Below the pieces are notes generated by a model that saw only the letters and a program-made list of their open reading frames with translations, was not told the origin of the DNA and made no database searches. 64,000 nt of DNA from Onchocerca volvulus. Lineage: Eukaryota > Nematoda > Chromadorea > Rhabditida > Onchocercidae. The DNA is taken from assembly GCA_000499405.2 (NCBI GenBank), contig HG738138.1, forward strand, positions 558,001-622,000, given 5' to 3'. This document shows, in pieces, positions 1-15,630 of this stretch. A program made the position numbers and the translations under genes. Each line of letters begins with the position of its first letter. Position 1 is the stretch's first letter.

Positions 1-1761
1 CGAATTAAAAGAAAATAAACAAACTACAAGGATATCAAAGGTTGCATGCAGTGAACATTCCTTAACTAGCCGAAAGAAAAAAAAAATAAACAGCGGTACA
101 TTAGGACTATCATTTTTCTTGTCATGATATACCACGTAATTTTATGAAACAAATACTAACTTCCCATGGAATCTTTTAAAAAATGTCCAGCAAATGACTG
201 GGTATTTAAAAATAAAAAGTGTAATTCAGAGAATGAAAGCTGAAAGAATGTTGAACGAAAAATTTAAGTACCATTCTAGTACGTTTGCTCCAATATTCAC
301 TAATTTGAATGCAAGCAACTGGATAAGCGAAAAAAGAAATGCCCTAATTACTCTACATAACTTTAGTGGATATCCATGCATGCAAAAATACTTCAAACCA
401 TGCTATTTTACAAAACATGCTGTTCCGAAATCAACTGCGATTATAGCAGAGGTTCGACATTTGTAGGTACGTTTTAGAAAGAATAAATTTGCAAAGAATT
501 TATTCAAACGGCAAATAAAAACAAACTGGAACTTTACGTAGAACAGTTTTGTCAAAAAAAGTACATTCTTTCCTCCGCATATTTTTTGATGCTCCAGGAA
601 TTACAAATTTTGGATGTAAATTTCGTACATAGCATGTAATGTCGTTTAACGAACAACATGACTTTATAGCATAAAAAGTGTGGAAAAACAAATGACCTGG
701 AAAATTTTCTTTTTAAGGAAATAGAAAAATTTAATCAGGTCTATTGCAGCAATGCGAGAAAAACGTCAAAACCCACCTTCGTCGTCTGAGCATAGATATG
801 AAAATGAACAGGTTATACACAGAAATGATAGCTGTATTCGACTTGTGGTGTATGCAACTGTTGTAAAGAAGTCGTCTCAATTAAATTCGAAAATTTTTTT
901 AAAATTAAAACATTGAAAAACAAGCAACGTAGTGAAAAAAGAAGATAAAATCAAAGAAAATCGGGCAAAAGTTAGGATAAGCACTTCCTCCTTGCGCTTT
1001 TCACGAATTTCGTATTAACAAGAGGCAAATTCAGAGCATCAGCTCAAAATAGAAAATGAACTGATGAAAATCATATACAAAAAAGGATAAGGAAAAATTA
1101 TACATAAAAGCTACAAAAAATGGACAGGACATTGCAGATAATTTTGATAATTACCAATTATTGTTAAAATATCCGTAAATTTGATAAGCATTAGTTAGTT
1201 AAAACTGTAGAAAAAAGCAAAACGCCAGATAATGTCAAGAAACGAACTTAACCCACCCGAATATCTGATGGGTCAATTTGCAGTCCAAGAACTACAGACA
1301 CTACCTTTATCATGTGTCGTCGCTGTAGAACCGTACAAGACTATTTTCTTCTCGATCGAAAGAAGCTAAAATTTGAAGTAACAACATACATGCAATAAAC
1401 CAACATGAGAAAAATGTTTAAACCTTTACGAATCAATGAGAAAGTGTTTCCTGTCGAACTCTGTTAATATGTTGTATTAGGATTGATGACAAAACATCCC
1501 TTTCTTGATGAATTTTGAAAAAGTTAGACACACATGCAAATCATTAACAAGCGGAAATGTGAACATGCTAAACAACTCAGATAACGAATACACATAATCA
1601 CAGAGGAAAACGGGATAAAAATTTTCTTTTTGAATTAAAAGTTTTTAGAAAGTGACATGCAGTCACAGTAAAAACAAAACAAAATTAAAAATCTTCCAAA
1701 ACATGTTCTAATAAACATTCATAAAAATATTTAAAAGAAAAACTATTACAATTAAGCATAC
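1..1761. other. Intron or flank downstream of the last visible calcineurin A exon
   Basis: No further exon of the phosphatase could be identified here. The autoinhibitory and calmodulin-binding segments expected after the exon ending at 1762 are not visible on the minus strand, so this stretch is most simply a long intron running off the left edge. A 90-codon plus-strand open frame at 194-466 has no recognisable domain or splice context and is treated as chance. The rest is AT-rich sequence without repeats of note. Confidence 0.5.
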
Positions 1762-5057
<3,296 letters not shown>

Positions 5058-8000
5058 TTAGTATAGCAAAAGGCACAACCTTCAATGCGTGCTTATTAGA
5101 CACGCATTTAGCGTAGCGTAAGTTTCAATTAATTGATCCTATGATTTTGTACCAACGCGAACGATGCTTTTCCAGTACATCCAATCTACAACAAACGTTA
5201 CTTTTTTATTATTCAAGAAAAATTCAAAATGAAGTTTCCAAGACTTCGAAATTCTCGAAGCAGTTTTTCACGAAAAGATCGATATGTACGCTTTCAACAG
5301 CTGATAAATGAATGGTAATGAAAAATAATAATAACGATTTTCTTTCTATATCATTCATCTAAACGATGATTCTCAAAGATCATTGCGGAACTTCCGCAAC
5401 AGAAAAATACATGCAGCATGCGATGACCAGATTCTTTAGTTAGATATATAATTTTATTAGAAGCATATCACTACAACAAGATTTTTAGTTCAAAACATCT
5501 GAAGTGATGCACAATGGTGCATTTAATTGTAAGAACATTTTAAATAGTGCCATATTTTTATTTGAAACAGGTAATGGAAACGGTATCGTAAAGTTATTCC
5601 TATCCTATCTACCTGCCTTCTTTATTTTTCATCTTCCAAAGGATTCAGATAAATTGAAAACATAAGGATGCGGATCAAGTTCAATTAACCAATTACCAAA
5701 ATTCTGATTATTAATTGCTCAATTGATTGCTGAACTGTGACAACTGAGACTGGCTGACGGTTGATGAGCCAATTTCTGAACGGCTACTACAGGAAGAACA
5801 GTTACAATGCTTGACAAAAAGCTAATTTGAAAATAAAGTAATCCAGTATTTAGAGCTATAATTAGGACTAAGATCAAGTCTCTAAAATCTCACGAAACTT
5901 CGGAATACCCACACGAGCTCCCCATCCATAAGCTTCCGCAATTTGACCACAAACCTGTCGCAGCATCAAGTGAAAATTCATCGGTTGCGATTTTTTATGA
6001 CCTTCCGTCTTGGGAGATCAAATTTATTTTTCGGGATCTTCCAAGTAATCCTAAAAGACTAAGTAAGTTTTTCGACATCTTTCAGGTAATCTTTTAACAA
6101 CAGTTTTACTTTTAGTTAGTATTTGTATGGATAATCTCCAAATCTCCATGAGTTATGTCAGAATGACCTACAAAGCTAAGTCAAGTCGGCCTTTTTAAAT
6201 ATCATTCTTCTTAACTTTTATAAATTGATATAGTCCACGAACTTTTCAAATTTTGACTCTTTAGCTGGTCGTGAGATTACTGCGAAGGATAGTTTAAGAG
6301 ATAAGATATATAAATATCCTATTAATGACCTTCTTTCTTTCATCTCTACCATCTTTTCATCAGCAATATGAATCCTTCGCCGACAACTAGAAAACTTGAT
6401 AAGTGTTGATTATAATTTCGGAATGTCCTCAAGTCTCAAGATGACTTGCTAAAGCTTCTGATCTGTTTCAACAAAAAACAACCTTTATATTATAGATGAA
6501 TAAAGATAAGGATGTGTACGAGTAATACCTTTGATTTGTAGATTCAATGACAAGATTCAGTAAAAAAAACCTAAGGCATTTTCCCGGTTATATAAACCCG
6601 GGAAAAGCCTTAAGTTAGCATTTGTGAGCCGTTGGCGGTAGAGACAGAAAATGCGGATGAGTAGTGCGTTCGATTGTTGTGGATAGGCATTGGAACTATG
6701 TGTGAATGTGACTTGTGTATGGATTGATATGAATGCTTGTACTGAAGATGGAATGATAGGGAAAAGCATAATTTCAATTTTTGCAGGACTGCTTCCACCT
6801 GCTGTCCATCAATTCTTGTCCCCATTCCCTTCCCTCCATTGCTTTCCTCATCTCCCCAATCTCCAATCTTGTTATCGATGCTAGCTGATCTAAGAAAACG
6901 TATATGCGATCACTTATATTTATGTGCACTATGATCCATTTTTAGATTTGACAATTCGTGACATTTTTCTACGTTATTACTCGTATACAGCAAAAACTGA
7001 AAGCAACAGATTTACGAAGTCAGTAGTAGTTGAAAATACCTGTGTCCTATCCCGTTTAAACCTGTACAATCCTGTAATTTTTGACTGCGGTACTTCAGTG
7101 AATGGAAGATATATTTGAATGAATGTGATTCTATTCTAGATGTGCTAATATAAATCTTCTGTATAGAAGTAATTTCCTGAATTGACATAGCAGTTAATCA
7201 TAAACTGAAATTATTAGCAAAAATGAAATTAATATCTTATCGATTCCGTGATAGTATTAATAATGCTGTTTAAAGAAATAGGAAAGGATTAATGAAAATG
7301 AGCCCAATAATATGGTTGATGAAGTCATACTGCACTGTCACACAACTCATAACCACTTGCAAACAATATTTCACAATACGTCAGTTGCATGTTGCGTGTA
7401 CCTTCTCAAACCATATTTAATAAAAGTTTATCAAAAAAATGAAAAGATCTGACGACATGTGGCAAAAAAAGGGACGTTCATTATTCTGCCTCTTCTGTTA
7501 ATTAATGTCCAATATGAAAAAAAAAAAAAAAAAAAAAAGAAAAGAAGCACTTTCCAGGAGCAGGATTGGATTTCATCTGATATCCATAACAAAGCTATTT
7601 TTGAACGAATATTGATGGAAAAAATTGTAGTTTTCATTTTTCCTCACGTAAGAGGTCGATGAATGGTTGAGAAAATAATCTAATCAAACTCGCAAAAAGG
7701 TGTCAATAAGTCGATGACGTAAATATGGTTTGTCATATAATGCCAATAATAAACCAATTCATCAGCTTATGCGTTCAAAGTATCCTACACTACCAATTGC
7801 AGGCATAAAAATCCTTTTTATCATTAAATTTGGTATTTTAATGACATGCTATTGTCTATGAAAGATGGGAAAATATTGTAACCGAATTTAAGTCAATTTT
7901 CGGCACAATTTGACATGAATATAGTAGCGCTTAGATTCACCATATTTCATTTTGGAACATCATTTGGCAATTTTGAATTAGAATAAAAATCTCAAGAAAA

Positions 8001-10380
8001 CGAGAAAAAAAAAAAAACAAGAACATGGCTTAATATACTTAAACAGCAAAATTACGCCTTCCGAAAACTTTCCTTATAAAACTTCTAATTTGCAAATTCG
8101 CTTCAATCAAGAAGTAAACAAAACTGTTTTATGCTGGGAAATGTAAGCAAATTGCAGTTCCAAAATTTCAAAAGTTATTGAGTGTTTCTTCAAATATTCT
8201 ATTTATGCAACATACAGATGTTAATTTACAGCACCAGATGGTTTAATTTTAATCTGTGCCTATATATTTGATACTTCAAATTAAAAATCTTAAAATGAAA
8301 TTCCCAAAAAATCTTTGAAACATTGTCCTTGTTACCAATTACCTACTAGTTTTCTCGAAATTGTTACAAATTAATCACCACAATCGAATTCAGCGAAACT
8401 TGTAGCTGTCAATGATAGCCCGATTGCACGTCGAAGTAGTTTATGATATCGGCCGTTTAACTATCCTTTTTTTTTTCACCTGCTAGTTTGCCTATCCATG
8501 ACAATAATCAATTATCTCAAAAAAGAAAAAACAAAAAAAAAATCGATTTAGTTCATAACAAAAGTATTAATTTTCAAGTATTTCAAATAAATAAAATTGA
8601 TTCAGCATATGATATCCATTATCACCATATGAAAAGCTAAATTTAATTGAATGCTTCACATTTGACTGAAACGAAATCTTAGGAAAAATGAAGTGGTATT
8701 TTTGAGAAACAAAAAAGAAAACAAGTATTGAAGGCTTAATCAATGGATAGACAAAACGGAACGGAACGAATTAACATCTCGTACTGTCAACCTTTGATAA
8801 CAGAAATGATTCGTGAGTGTTATTCAATACACAACTGGGATATATCATCAGGTGAGATGACACACAGCTACACTATGTTTATCCCGATCTTACCTAAATA
8901 TTTGATGGTTACAACTAACAAATGAATATTAAGATGAGAACCTTTGATGCGGAAAAACAAATATGGAAACTAATACCCGGAAATGGGAAGTTTTGGGCTG
9001 AAATGCACAAAGTAAATGAGCCGATAGGTAAGCAGTTGAAAGTATGAGGTGTGGAGCATTAGTGCTCCTTCAAGCTGGGTGTACGACTCAAAATGATAGA
9101 AACAGATGTTTTGAAGGCAATAAATGTTCCACATGCCCTATCAGCCAACAACGAAATCTTTACATCCTTCCTAACTCGCCTTCTTCCTCAAAAATTACGA
9201 GATTTCAATTTAAAAAAAAAAAAAAAAAAACTTAAATATCATTGTGGAAGTATATCTCTCTCTATATATATATACATAGAAAATTAGGGAGGATGCTCTT
9301 CGAATTTTTCAAATTTCATGGAACTGGAACAACACAAGAAGAAGAAATCATCATATATCTTATAGAAATACACGACTATATAAAAGATATCATCCGGTAA
9401 ATCCAGCATATGCTTGATGCAATTCGAATGATCAGAACAAAAGGGATAATGCATGAAAACATTCTCGGAAGCATTTTGTTGAATAAATTAAAATACATTT
9501 CATTCGTCCACCTTTATAAGAATGTAGAACTGTCCATTTCCTGAAATGCTAAATTGCTCATAACAAGATGAAAATGTGGATGAAGTTATTGTTAATTACT
9601 TAGAGTAAATCTTTCGTGTTTTCGTTATTAATTTGAAATTCAAATTCCTTTCTTTCTTTTTTGGAATGTTTTTCGAGAGATAATTACCAATTCTATAAAT
9701 GAACGAATTTGCACAATAAATGAAAAAAAAAAAGAGATATTAATACTTCCTTAGGGCTTTTTTTATCAATCATTCTGATAATAATAAGCCATAAATGAAG
9801 TAGACATAAGCATCAGAGAAGTGAAAAGTGTTTGCTTAGCTCGACAAGGAGAGATGCAAAAACAAATATATATTGTCATATATATATAGTTTCTTGAAAA
9901 AATCGAAGCTTAAAACAGTGACAAGTATAGTGGGAAGATGCAAAAAAAGGAAGAAAAAATTACTAACAGCTTGAAATTAGTGTAGAATGGTGGACAAATG
10001 AAATATATGTACATGTAGTGAATCATCCATAAAATATTTCTTAAATGCTTCCATATGTATCATTCCGTTCCAGTGATTATTCAATATCATCTCAAATGTT
10101 TACCACAATTTTCCGGTTAATATCTTCCACTTAAGCAATTGTTAATTCCGCAAATACGTGGTGCTTCTTTTGCTGATGCTTTAACAGATACAAAGAAACA
10201 CTGTTAACGAAAATCTTTCAAATTAGCTATTTTGAAAATAAAAGTTGACTTATTTAGTAAGTCTACGATTAACATCGTTCATTTGTCAATACGGACGAAA
10301 ACATAATGGAACGAAAAAGGATACAACATTTCCTAATGATAGCTTCGTTTTCTGCTGAAATCGAAATGAAACAGGTAATC
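5058..10380. other. Intergenic spacer, first part, upstream of calcineurin A
   Basis: No gene could be supported on either strand. Open frames here (for example 6557-6884, 7431-7662, 8743-8925, 9044-9287) are short, overlap each other on both strands or run through A/T homopolymers such as 7517-7540 and 9211-9229. The calcineurin promoter should lie immediately right of 5057, but no specific element was recognised. Confidence 0.6.
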
Positions 10381-10394
10381 TAAATCCAAAAAAA

Positions 10395-10740
10395 AAAATA
10401 AAGCCAGAAATTAGAAAGAGAAAAAGAAAGAGAGAAAGATGAGATGGAAGCATACGAATTTCAACAATAATTCAATGTTAGAAAAGAGCGAGTAATAGAG
10501 AGAAAAGGAAGAGGGAAAAAGACTCGGGAAGAGGAGGGCAAATACTGCCAAGAAAAATACTGTGTATTGAGGGAAGACGGGGAGCACTCTCTCTCTTCAC
10601 CCATCCATCTTCTATAAACTTACTATTAAAGCCTGAGCTTTGTAGCTTTCATCAATTTAGCTTTGCATTTTTGCCTGTCGACTGTCACAAGCGGCCTCAA
10701 TCTTCACCTCTTTTCCTCTCTCTTTCTTCCTTCTCTTATA
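10395..10740. other. Purine tract followed by pyrimidine tract
   Basis: The plus strand is almost purely GA from about 10411 to 10449 and again from 10480 to 10538. It then switches to CT-rich sequence at about 10586-10612 and 10699-10736. The two halves are complementary in kind and could pair, or could act as a GAGA-type open-chromatin element. No open frame is attached to it. Similar paired tracts occur near 19.7-20.06 kb and 40.93-41.24 kb. Confidence 0.5.
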
Positions 10741-12600
10741 TATCTTCGGATATGTATGTTACCAAATTTCACATTTTACCGTATTTCCAGGTCTTCATTA
10801 ATTAGCATACAAAAGAAAGCAACTTCCGAAAAAGAAGACTAAAATAGTGCCCTTTAAGTCAGCTAAACATCGAATTCGCGATCCCAATCAGATGAGGTAG
10901 AATGCAAGTAGAAGCACACGGTGTATATCATGCTTTTCCTGGCCTTTCAAAGGCTGTTCAGTAATATGCTGCTAATTGTTCGGATGATTACGAGGAACGA
11001 GAAAGCAAACAGTGGTGCATCTGAGGATTACTTTTGTTTTGTAAACATTATGCATTTATAAATTAAATGGAAAAAGCTTGCTCTAATGCTATCATATAAT
11101 ATAATTAAAATTATAACTAATTTCAAGTTCTTTGAATATAAAGAGTGCAGAGAAATTCAAATTTACGACAATCATCAGCAAAGGATAATAGAGTAAAATG
11201 AATGAAAATCAATTAAAAAAAAAAAAAAAAAGTAAAGTTATATTAAGTACTAACCTTTTACCATATTTACCTTCTCATTTCACATATAAATTTACCGCCT
11301 TAATTTTAGCTACTTTATTCTTGAAAAAACTGATTCAGATTACTTCGATTAGAAAAACTGTTAATGTTTATCAATCTAAAACTTTATAGAATGGTATCCT
11401 GGAATATTCTGGTTACATTTCTGGAATTCTAAAATTACACTTAAAAATAATGAATCGAAGAAAAGTAGATGGTTGAAAATGGTATGAACTGGAAGAGATA
11501 GATTGGCGGAGAGAAATGGAAAAAGCAAATGAAGAAGAGAGGAGTGAAAATATGGTGACGATGTTCTCTTCCACCAAAAACATCTATCGAAATTCATCCG
11601 ACGAACGTATTCTATCAAATATCTATGATACTTACTTTTTCCGTTCATAATTCCTCTTCATACGCTATGAAAATCCTACTATAATGCATTTGGCTAATCA
11701 CTAGAGGAGGAAGATAGCTAAACTGATAATATGAATACAGTGATACAAACATCACATTTCCATGTAGATGTCACAAGTGATGCTGATTCGTATCCAGCTG
11801 ATTGGTAGATTCTACTAGCTCCATTCTTAAACGATTTTAAATCTTTTCATTCAATCTTATCTCGGAAAAAAGGTCTTTTTATTCCTTTCATTAGTTTTTT
11901 CTTTGCATATAGTATGAAAATACGACAAAATCCTAGAATAAACAGCTAAATGACATTATCCTTCGAAATCTTCTAGTTCATGCTTTTTCCTCGGTAAATC
12001 TTTCCGGTATTTTTAATTAAGCCAGTAGCACGTGAAAAAAAAAAAAAAAGAAAAAAAAAGAAAAGAAAAAAACGATAGCAAGATATTACAGTATAAATAC
12101 TAAAATTTGATATTATAGTTTAGAAATCCGCTGACTGCTTTTGTTTCTCAATGATTTATTTACTACTATGGAAAGAACAAAAACTTTACACATTAGACAA
12201 CAGACGAAAAAAAAAAAGACCTAAAAAGAAATAACAACATAACAGTTAGGTTATTTTTTCAAATAAGCTTCAGAAGTAAAATTCTAACTACTTAAATTTG
12301 AAACTGAAGAGAAAAAGAATGGATGACGTTGAAGAAACACGCAAAAATACTGATAAAGCAATGAGAAAAAAGGTGCACAATGTTGATCACAATATAAACT
12401 GTTTGTTACGAGTGATATATATCATCAAATATTCAAAGTACATTTCGGCAATGAGCCAAATACTTCCAAGTAACATTCACTCGGAATTAACAACATATAT
12501 CCAAGATTATCATCAGATAATCCGATTTCCTCATAAAAATAAGAAAAAAAAAACAAGCTTTATAAGTTCATTTGCTACAAAAACAAATATTTATTACTAA
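10741..12600. other. Intergenic spacer, second part
   Basis: AT-rich sequence with A-runs (11215-11231, 12033-12070). The 90- and 100-codon open frames at 11376-11648 (minus) and 12298-12600 (plus) have low-complexity composition, no recognisable domain and no flanking splice logic, so no gene is called. Confidence 0.55.
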
Positions 12601-12836
12601 CTGTACCCGGTCACACTCTGCGTGGTCGGGAACAGCTAGTTTGTATAAGTAAAATTGTCGCTCACTTTACCTGTCACAGGTGTGAAATGTAAAAAAAAAA
12701 AGTAGATATATCTATATAAAAAAAAAACACGCGCCTATTCGAATACAACGTTGTGTCAAAATTTCAAATCGCTGAAGAACTTGATACGTTCTGTTAAAAG
12801 CCTCAACGAGCATTAACATTTTTATTTATATAGATA
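12601..12836 (+). mobile_element. Decayed RTE-type retroposon 3' end or derived SINE-like repeat
   Basis: Begins with an imperfect 14-bp inverted repeat (12601-12614 against 12622-12635, 11 of 14 positions paired) carrying the CCCGGTCAC...GTGGTCGGGAACAGC pattern. It continues through TTGTGTCAAAATTTCAAATC near 12752-12772 and ends in TTTTTATTTATATAGATA near 12820-12836. That order, a GC-rich head, a conserved CAAATTTCA-type core and an ATATAGATA tail, is how many 3' ends of RTE-clade non-LTR elements and their SINE relatives look in other invertebrates (family knowledge, not verified here). No reverse transcriptase frame is attached, so this would be a non-autonomous or 5'-truncated copy. Confidence 0.45.
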
Positions 12837-13365
12837 GTGCCATCATTAGACAACAACGATATAACAAATGAAGTCGATTTCTACAATCGATTCCTACCGA
12901 TATCTCTGAATAAGTGTTCGAGCAACTTTTCATGTGCTATCTTTAATTGGATTCATATTTAGAATTAGATTAATATGGAGTGACTTTGTTTTCATAGCTG
13001 AATTAACGAGAATATTTTTTTTTGATCCATTTCTACCTTGTCAATATAAATATGCACATCAAAATGTAAAAGCATGGAAAATGTACAGAGATCCATTGTT
13101 TATAGAATGATAATGAAGTAACAAAATCAATAAAAGTTATTTGGAATTTTCCATTATTTTCATGATGGAAATAATGCGTTTTCTTTTATATATGCTAATT
13201 GTTTTCTACTTCTTTGGAAATGAAATAAGTGTATCCTGGAGAAGAGAAAAAGTATGATGATAATGTTATCATTTCCTTTCTCAACTATTACTATAATGAA
13301 TTATCAAATAACTATTGAATTCCAAAATTTTTTCATAAATAAGATAGTAGCTGTGAATAGGAAAT
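12837..13365. other. Intergenic, AT-rich, no feature seen
   Basis: No conserved frame or repeat recognised. If the candidate minus-strand gene that begins at 13668 is real, its downstream exons would have to lie here or further left. None could be identified with confidence. Confidence 0.4.
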
Positions 13366-13451
13366 GATAATCGCTAATAATCAATATGTAGAGTAGCACA
13401 CCTTATCAAAACGATAATCGCTATTAATCGATATATGGAGTAGCACACCTT
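13366..13451. repeat. 47-bp tandem duplication, two copies
   Basis: Copy 1 spans 13366-13404 and copy 2 spans 13413-13451. They start 47 bp apart and differ at only a few positions; the shared core reads GAGTAGCACACCTT on the plus strand. On the minus strand each copy contains AAGGTGTGCTACTC, so a possible GT splice donor is duplicated (see the candidate gene at 13449-13668). Confidence 0.85.
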
Positions 13452-13668
13452 GTTAGTGACCGCTTCGCCACCATCTTTTATAAAGTGATCGATAATTAGT
13501 CGAATTTCATTCTTTTCATATTCGGAAAGTATAACTGGAAACATTGGAGTGCGAAAAAGCACTATGATAATATCAGCATTCCCGAGATTCCTGACCAACA
13601 TATTTTATCCGAAATGGAATGACCCCTGAAGTGTTTATCGAAGTCTTACCATCGACTAACACATCCAT
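13449..13668 (-). CDS. 5' end of an unrecognised minus-strand gene (two candidate exons)
   Basis: Candidate exon 1 is 13668-13650 (ATG then MDVLVD, phase 1, donor GTAAGA). Candidate exon 2 is 13534-13449 (acceptor TTTCCAG, donor AAG/GTGTGC). The phases agree and give a 35-residue start beginning MDVLVDVILSEYEKNEIR and ending in GGEAVTNK. The second exon is charged and amphipathic, unlike the surrounding low-complexity frames, which argues for real coding sequence. I do not recognise the family and could not place later exons, so this may also be a gene relic. Confidence 0.35.
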
Positions 13669-14777
13669 AATCCAATTCTAATCGAATCATACCTGACCTG
13701 GCTTTATGTAATACTGATCAATCCAGGCTTATCCTAACTTATCTAGTCTATTATACGTAATCGAAAATAGACCTGTATATAGAATATTTAATAACATTTA
13801 TCCCCTAAACTCTTTCTAAATTTCAATGAAATGTAAGAAGCTAACAACATGAATAAAATTTTTAAAAAACACACGAAAAAAAAGGGAAAAAAACACTTTT
13901 TCTCGGCTCGAAATAAATAATAGGTATTCGAAAATGAAATAAGCAGCAGTTTTCCATTATTTTTCAGTCCAACAATATTGATGCTAACCACAATAACAAT
14001 AACTGCAATATACGATAACAACGATAGAAATGAGGTAGGAAAGAAAAAATGACAAATTAGAGTTATCATAAAACCCAACGGAATATTGCTTACTCTGGAA
14101 TACAATTTCTCGTAGAATATGGAATGCGATAATTTTAATTGCGCATGAAACAACAGATGAACATAAAATGAAAAGTTGTTGCATAAGGTTGAGGTTAAAG
14201 TTGGGAGTAGAAAATGGAAATGCATTGTAGCGGATGGTCAAAATTGGATGGATGGATGGATGGATGGGATGATAACCGCGATGGCTACAGACTTCGGACA
14301 TTAGCTTTTACTGCTTCTCGAAGGATACTTAAATTGAATGGAAAAGGCTCATCCATCCTAGCACTACCACCAGCATCATCATCACACCAAACAGCCCCAT
14401 CAATGACATCTAACATAGTTCCTTCCTCTCCTTTTTTTTTGCTAATAATCTCTTCGTGCCAATCATCCCGATGGCTGACAACATCGGATCGTTGGCACTT
14501 AAGTGATAACTTAACAGAGTGATAAAATTACATTTTCTTCTACTATTATTTGTAAGCTTTAGAGTTCAGCTACACAAAAAAAAAAAAAAAAAGATGTCGA
14601 AGGCAACACAACGTACGATTCTCATTGAAGTTAACAACCAATATTCCTTTTTTTCTTCACTTTTTCTTTCTTTTCCTCGGAAAAAACACAGCTGCCTCAA
14701 TATTATCGATGGTTTTGTAGTTAGATGAGGTAACAAGAAAAGAACTTGATAGGTTTTTGCCATATTCTTGGCAAGTA
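13669..14777. other. Intergenic spacer with GGAT microsatellite
   Basis: Contains a short (GGAT)n run at about 14246-14267 and an A-run at 14576-14593. Overlapping minus-strand frames at 13788-14301 are hydrophobic translations of AT-rich DNA. The plus-strand frame at 14214-14522 runs through the GGAT repeat and has no recognisable domain. No gene called. Confidence 0.55.
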
Positions 14778-15345
14778 AGCAGCAAGCATGCAGCACGAGC
14801 AGCAGCAACAGCAGTAATAGCAACTGCAGCCAAAAGAAGACAAGTGAATAATGCTATCTTGCAACTGTTCATTTCAAATATTATTTCCTCACCCTTATCA
14901 GTCAGAATATCAATGATATTATCACCCGACTAAGCGAAATATTCTTCATAAATATAAATACAATAATAATATTAACAATAACAGCAATAATGATAGTAAA
15001 TAGTAGCAATATAAAGCATCACTGTCGTTGCTGCTGTGGTTGTTGTTGCGACTGCTTATTATTAACATTTTATTCCATTTTTGAATTAGCTAAGAGAAAA
15101 GGTTTCATCCTAATCGATAATTGATATTTCTAACTATTCCTAATCATTATAGCATATAAGCTAACACCACTAGTAAAACTTAGCAATATACATGTTGACA
15201 TAACAATTAGTGTCAGTGGAAAAAGCAAGCAAGCAAGCACAGGAAGCATGCAGAGCGTGCAGGAAGCAGGAATGAATGTCACAGAGAGTATAGCTTGCTT
15301 GCTTGGCTGCACGCGCTCAACGATGTTGCTGCTACTGCTGCTGCT
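14778..15345. repeat. Cluster of CAG/GCA-type triplet and AAGC repeats
   Basis: Interrupted CAG/GCA triplets at about 14778-14830, CTG/GTT triplets near 15022-15052, AAGCAAGC tetramers near 15220-15240 and CTGCTG triplets near 15320-15345. The Leu-rich and Ser-rich open frames of this region are translations of these repeats and are not called as genes. Confidence 0.6.
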
Positions 15346-15520
15346 TGCTACTTCCACTGGCACGCTTAGGCACATGACAAAATAGCTATTCGGCAAGCAA
15401 GCCAACCAGATGCCTTGGCCGTTTAATACCCCCCCAAACTCTCAACAAACTAGCTAACTGATGGGTAAACTGCATGTTAAGCTCGTTCTGCTTGACTAGT
15501 TCAGGTATGTTTTGTTGATA

Positions 15521-15565
<45 letters not shown>

Positions 15566-15630
15566 ATGTGTGCATGTATGTATATGCATGTGTGTGTGTG
15601 TATGTGTGTGTGTGTGTGCATATATGTGTG
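15521..15630. repeat. Interrupted (TG)n microsatellite
   Basis: About 100 bp of TG dinucleotides with occasional TA and CA interruptions (TGTATG, TGCATG). It produces spurious His/Thr and Cys/Val repeat frames on the two strands. Confidence 0.95.

Noticed and set aside
194..466. 90-codon plus-strand frame
   Set aside because: No recognisable domain or splice context; lies opposite the calcineurin gene in what is probably an intron.
770..800. Possible tiny calcineurin exon encoding an acidic DDEGG-type peptide on the minus strand
   Set aside because: In the phase required by the exon ending at 1762 it meets a stop before its donor, and no following exon was found.
14214..14522. 102-codon plus-strand frame
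   Set aside because: Runs through a GGAT microsatellite; the Trp/Met/Asp repeats are translated repeat DNA and nothing else supports a gene.
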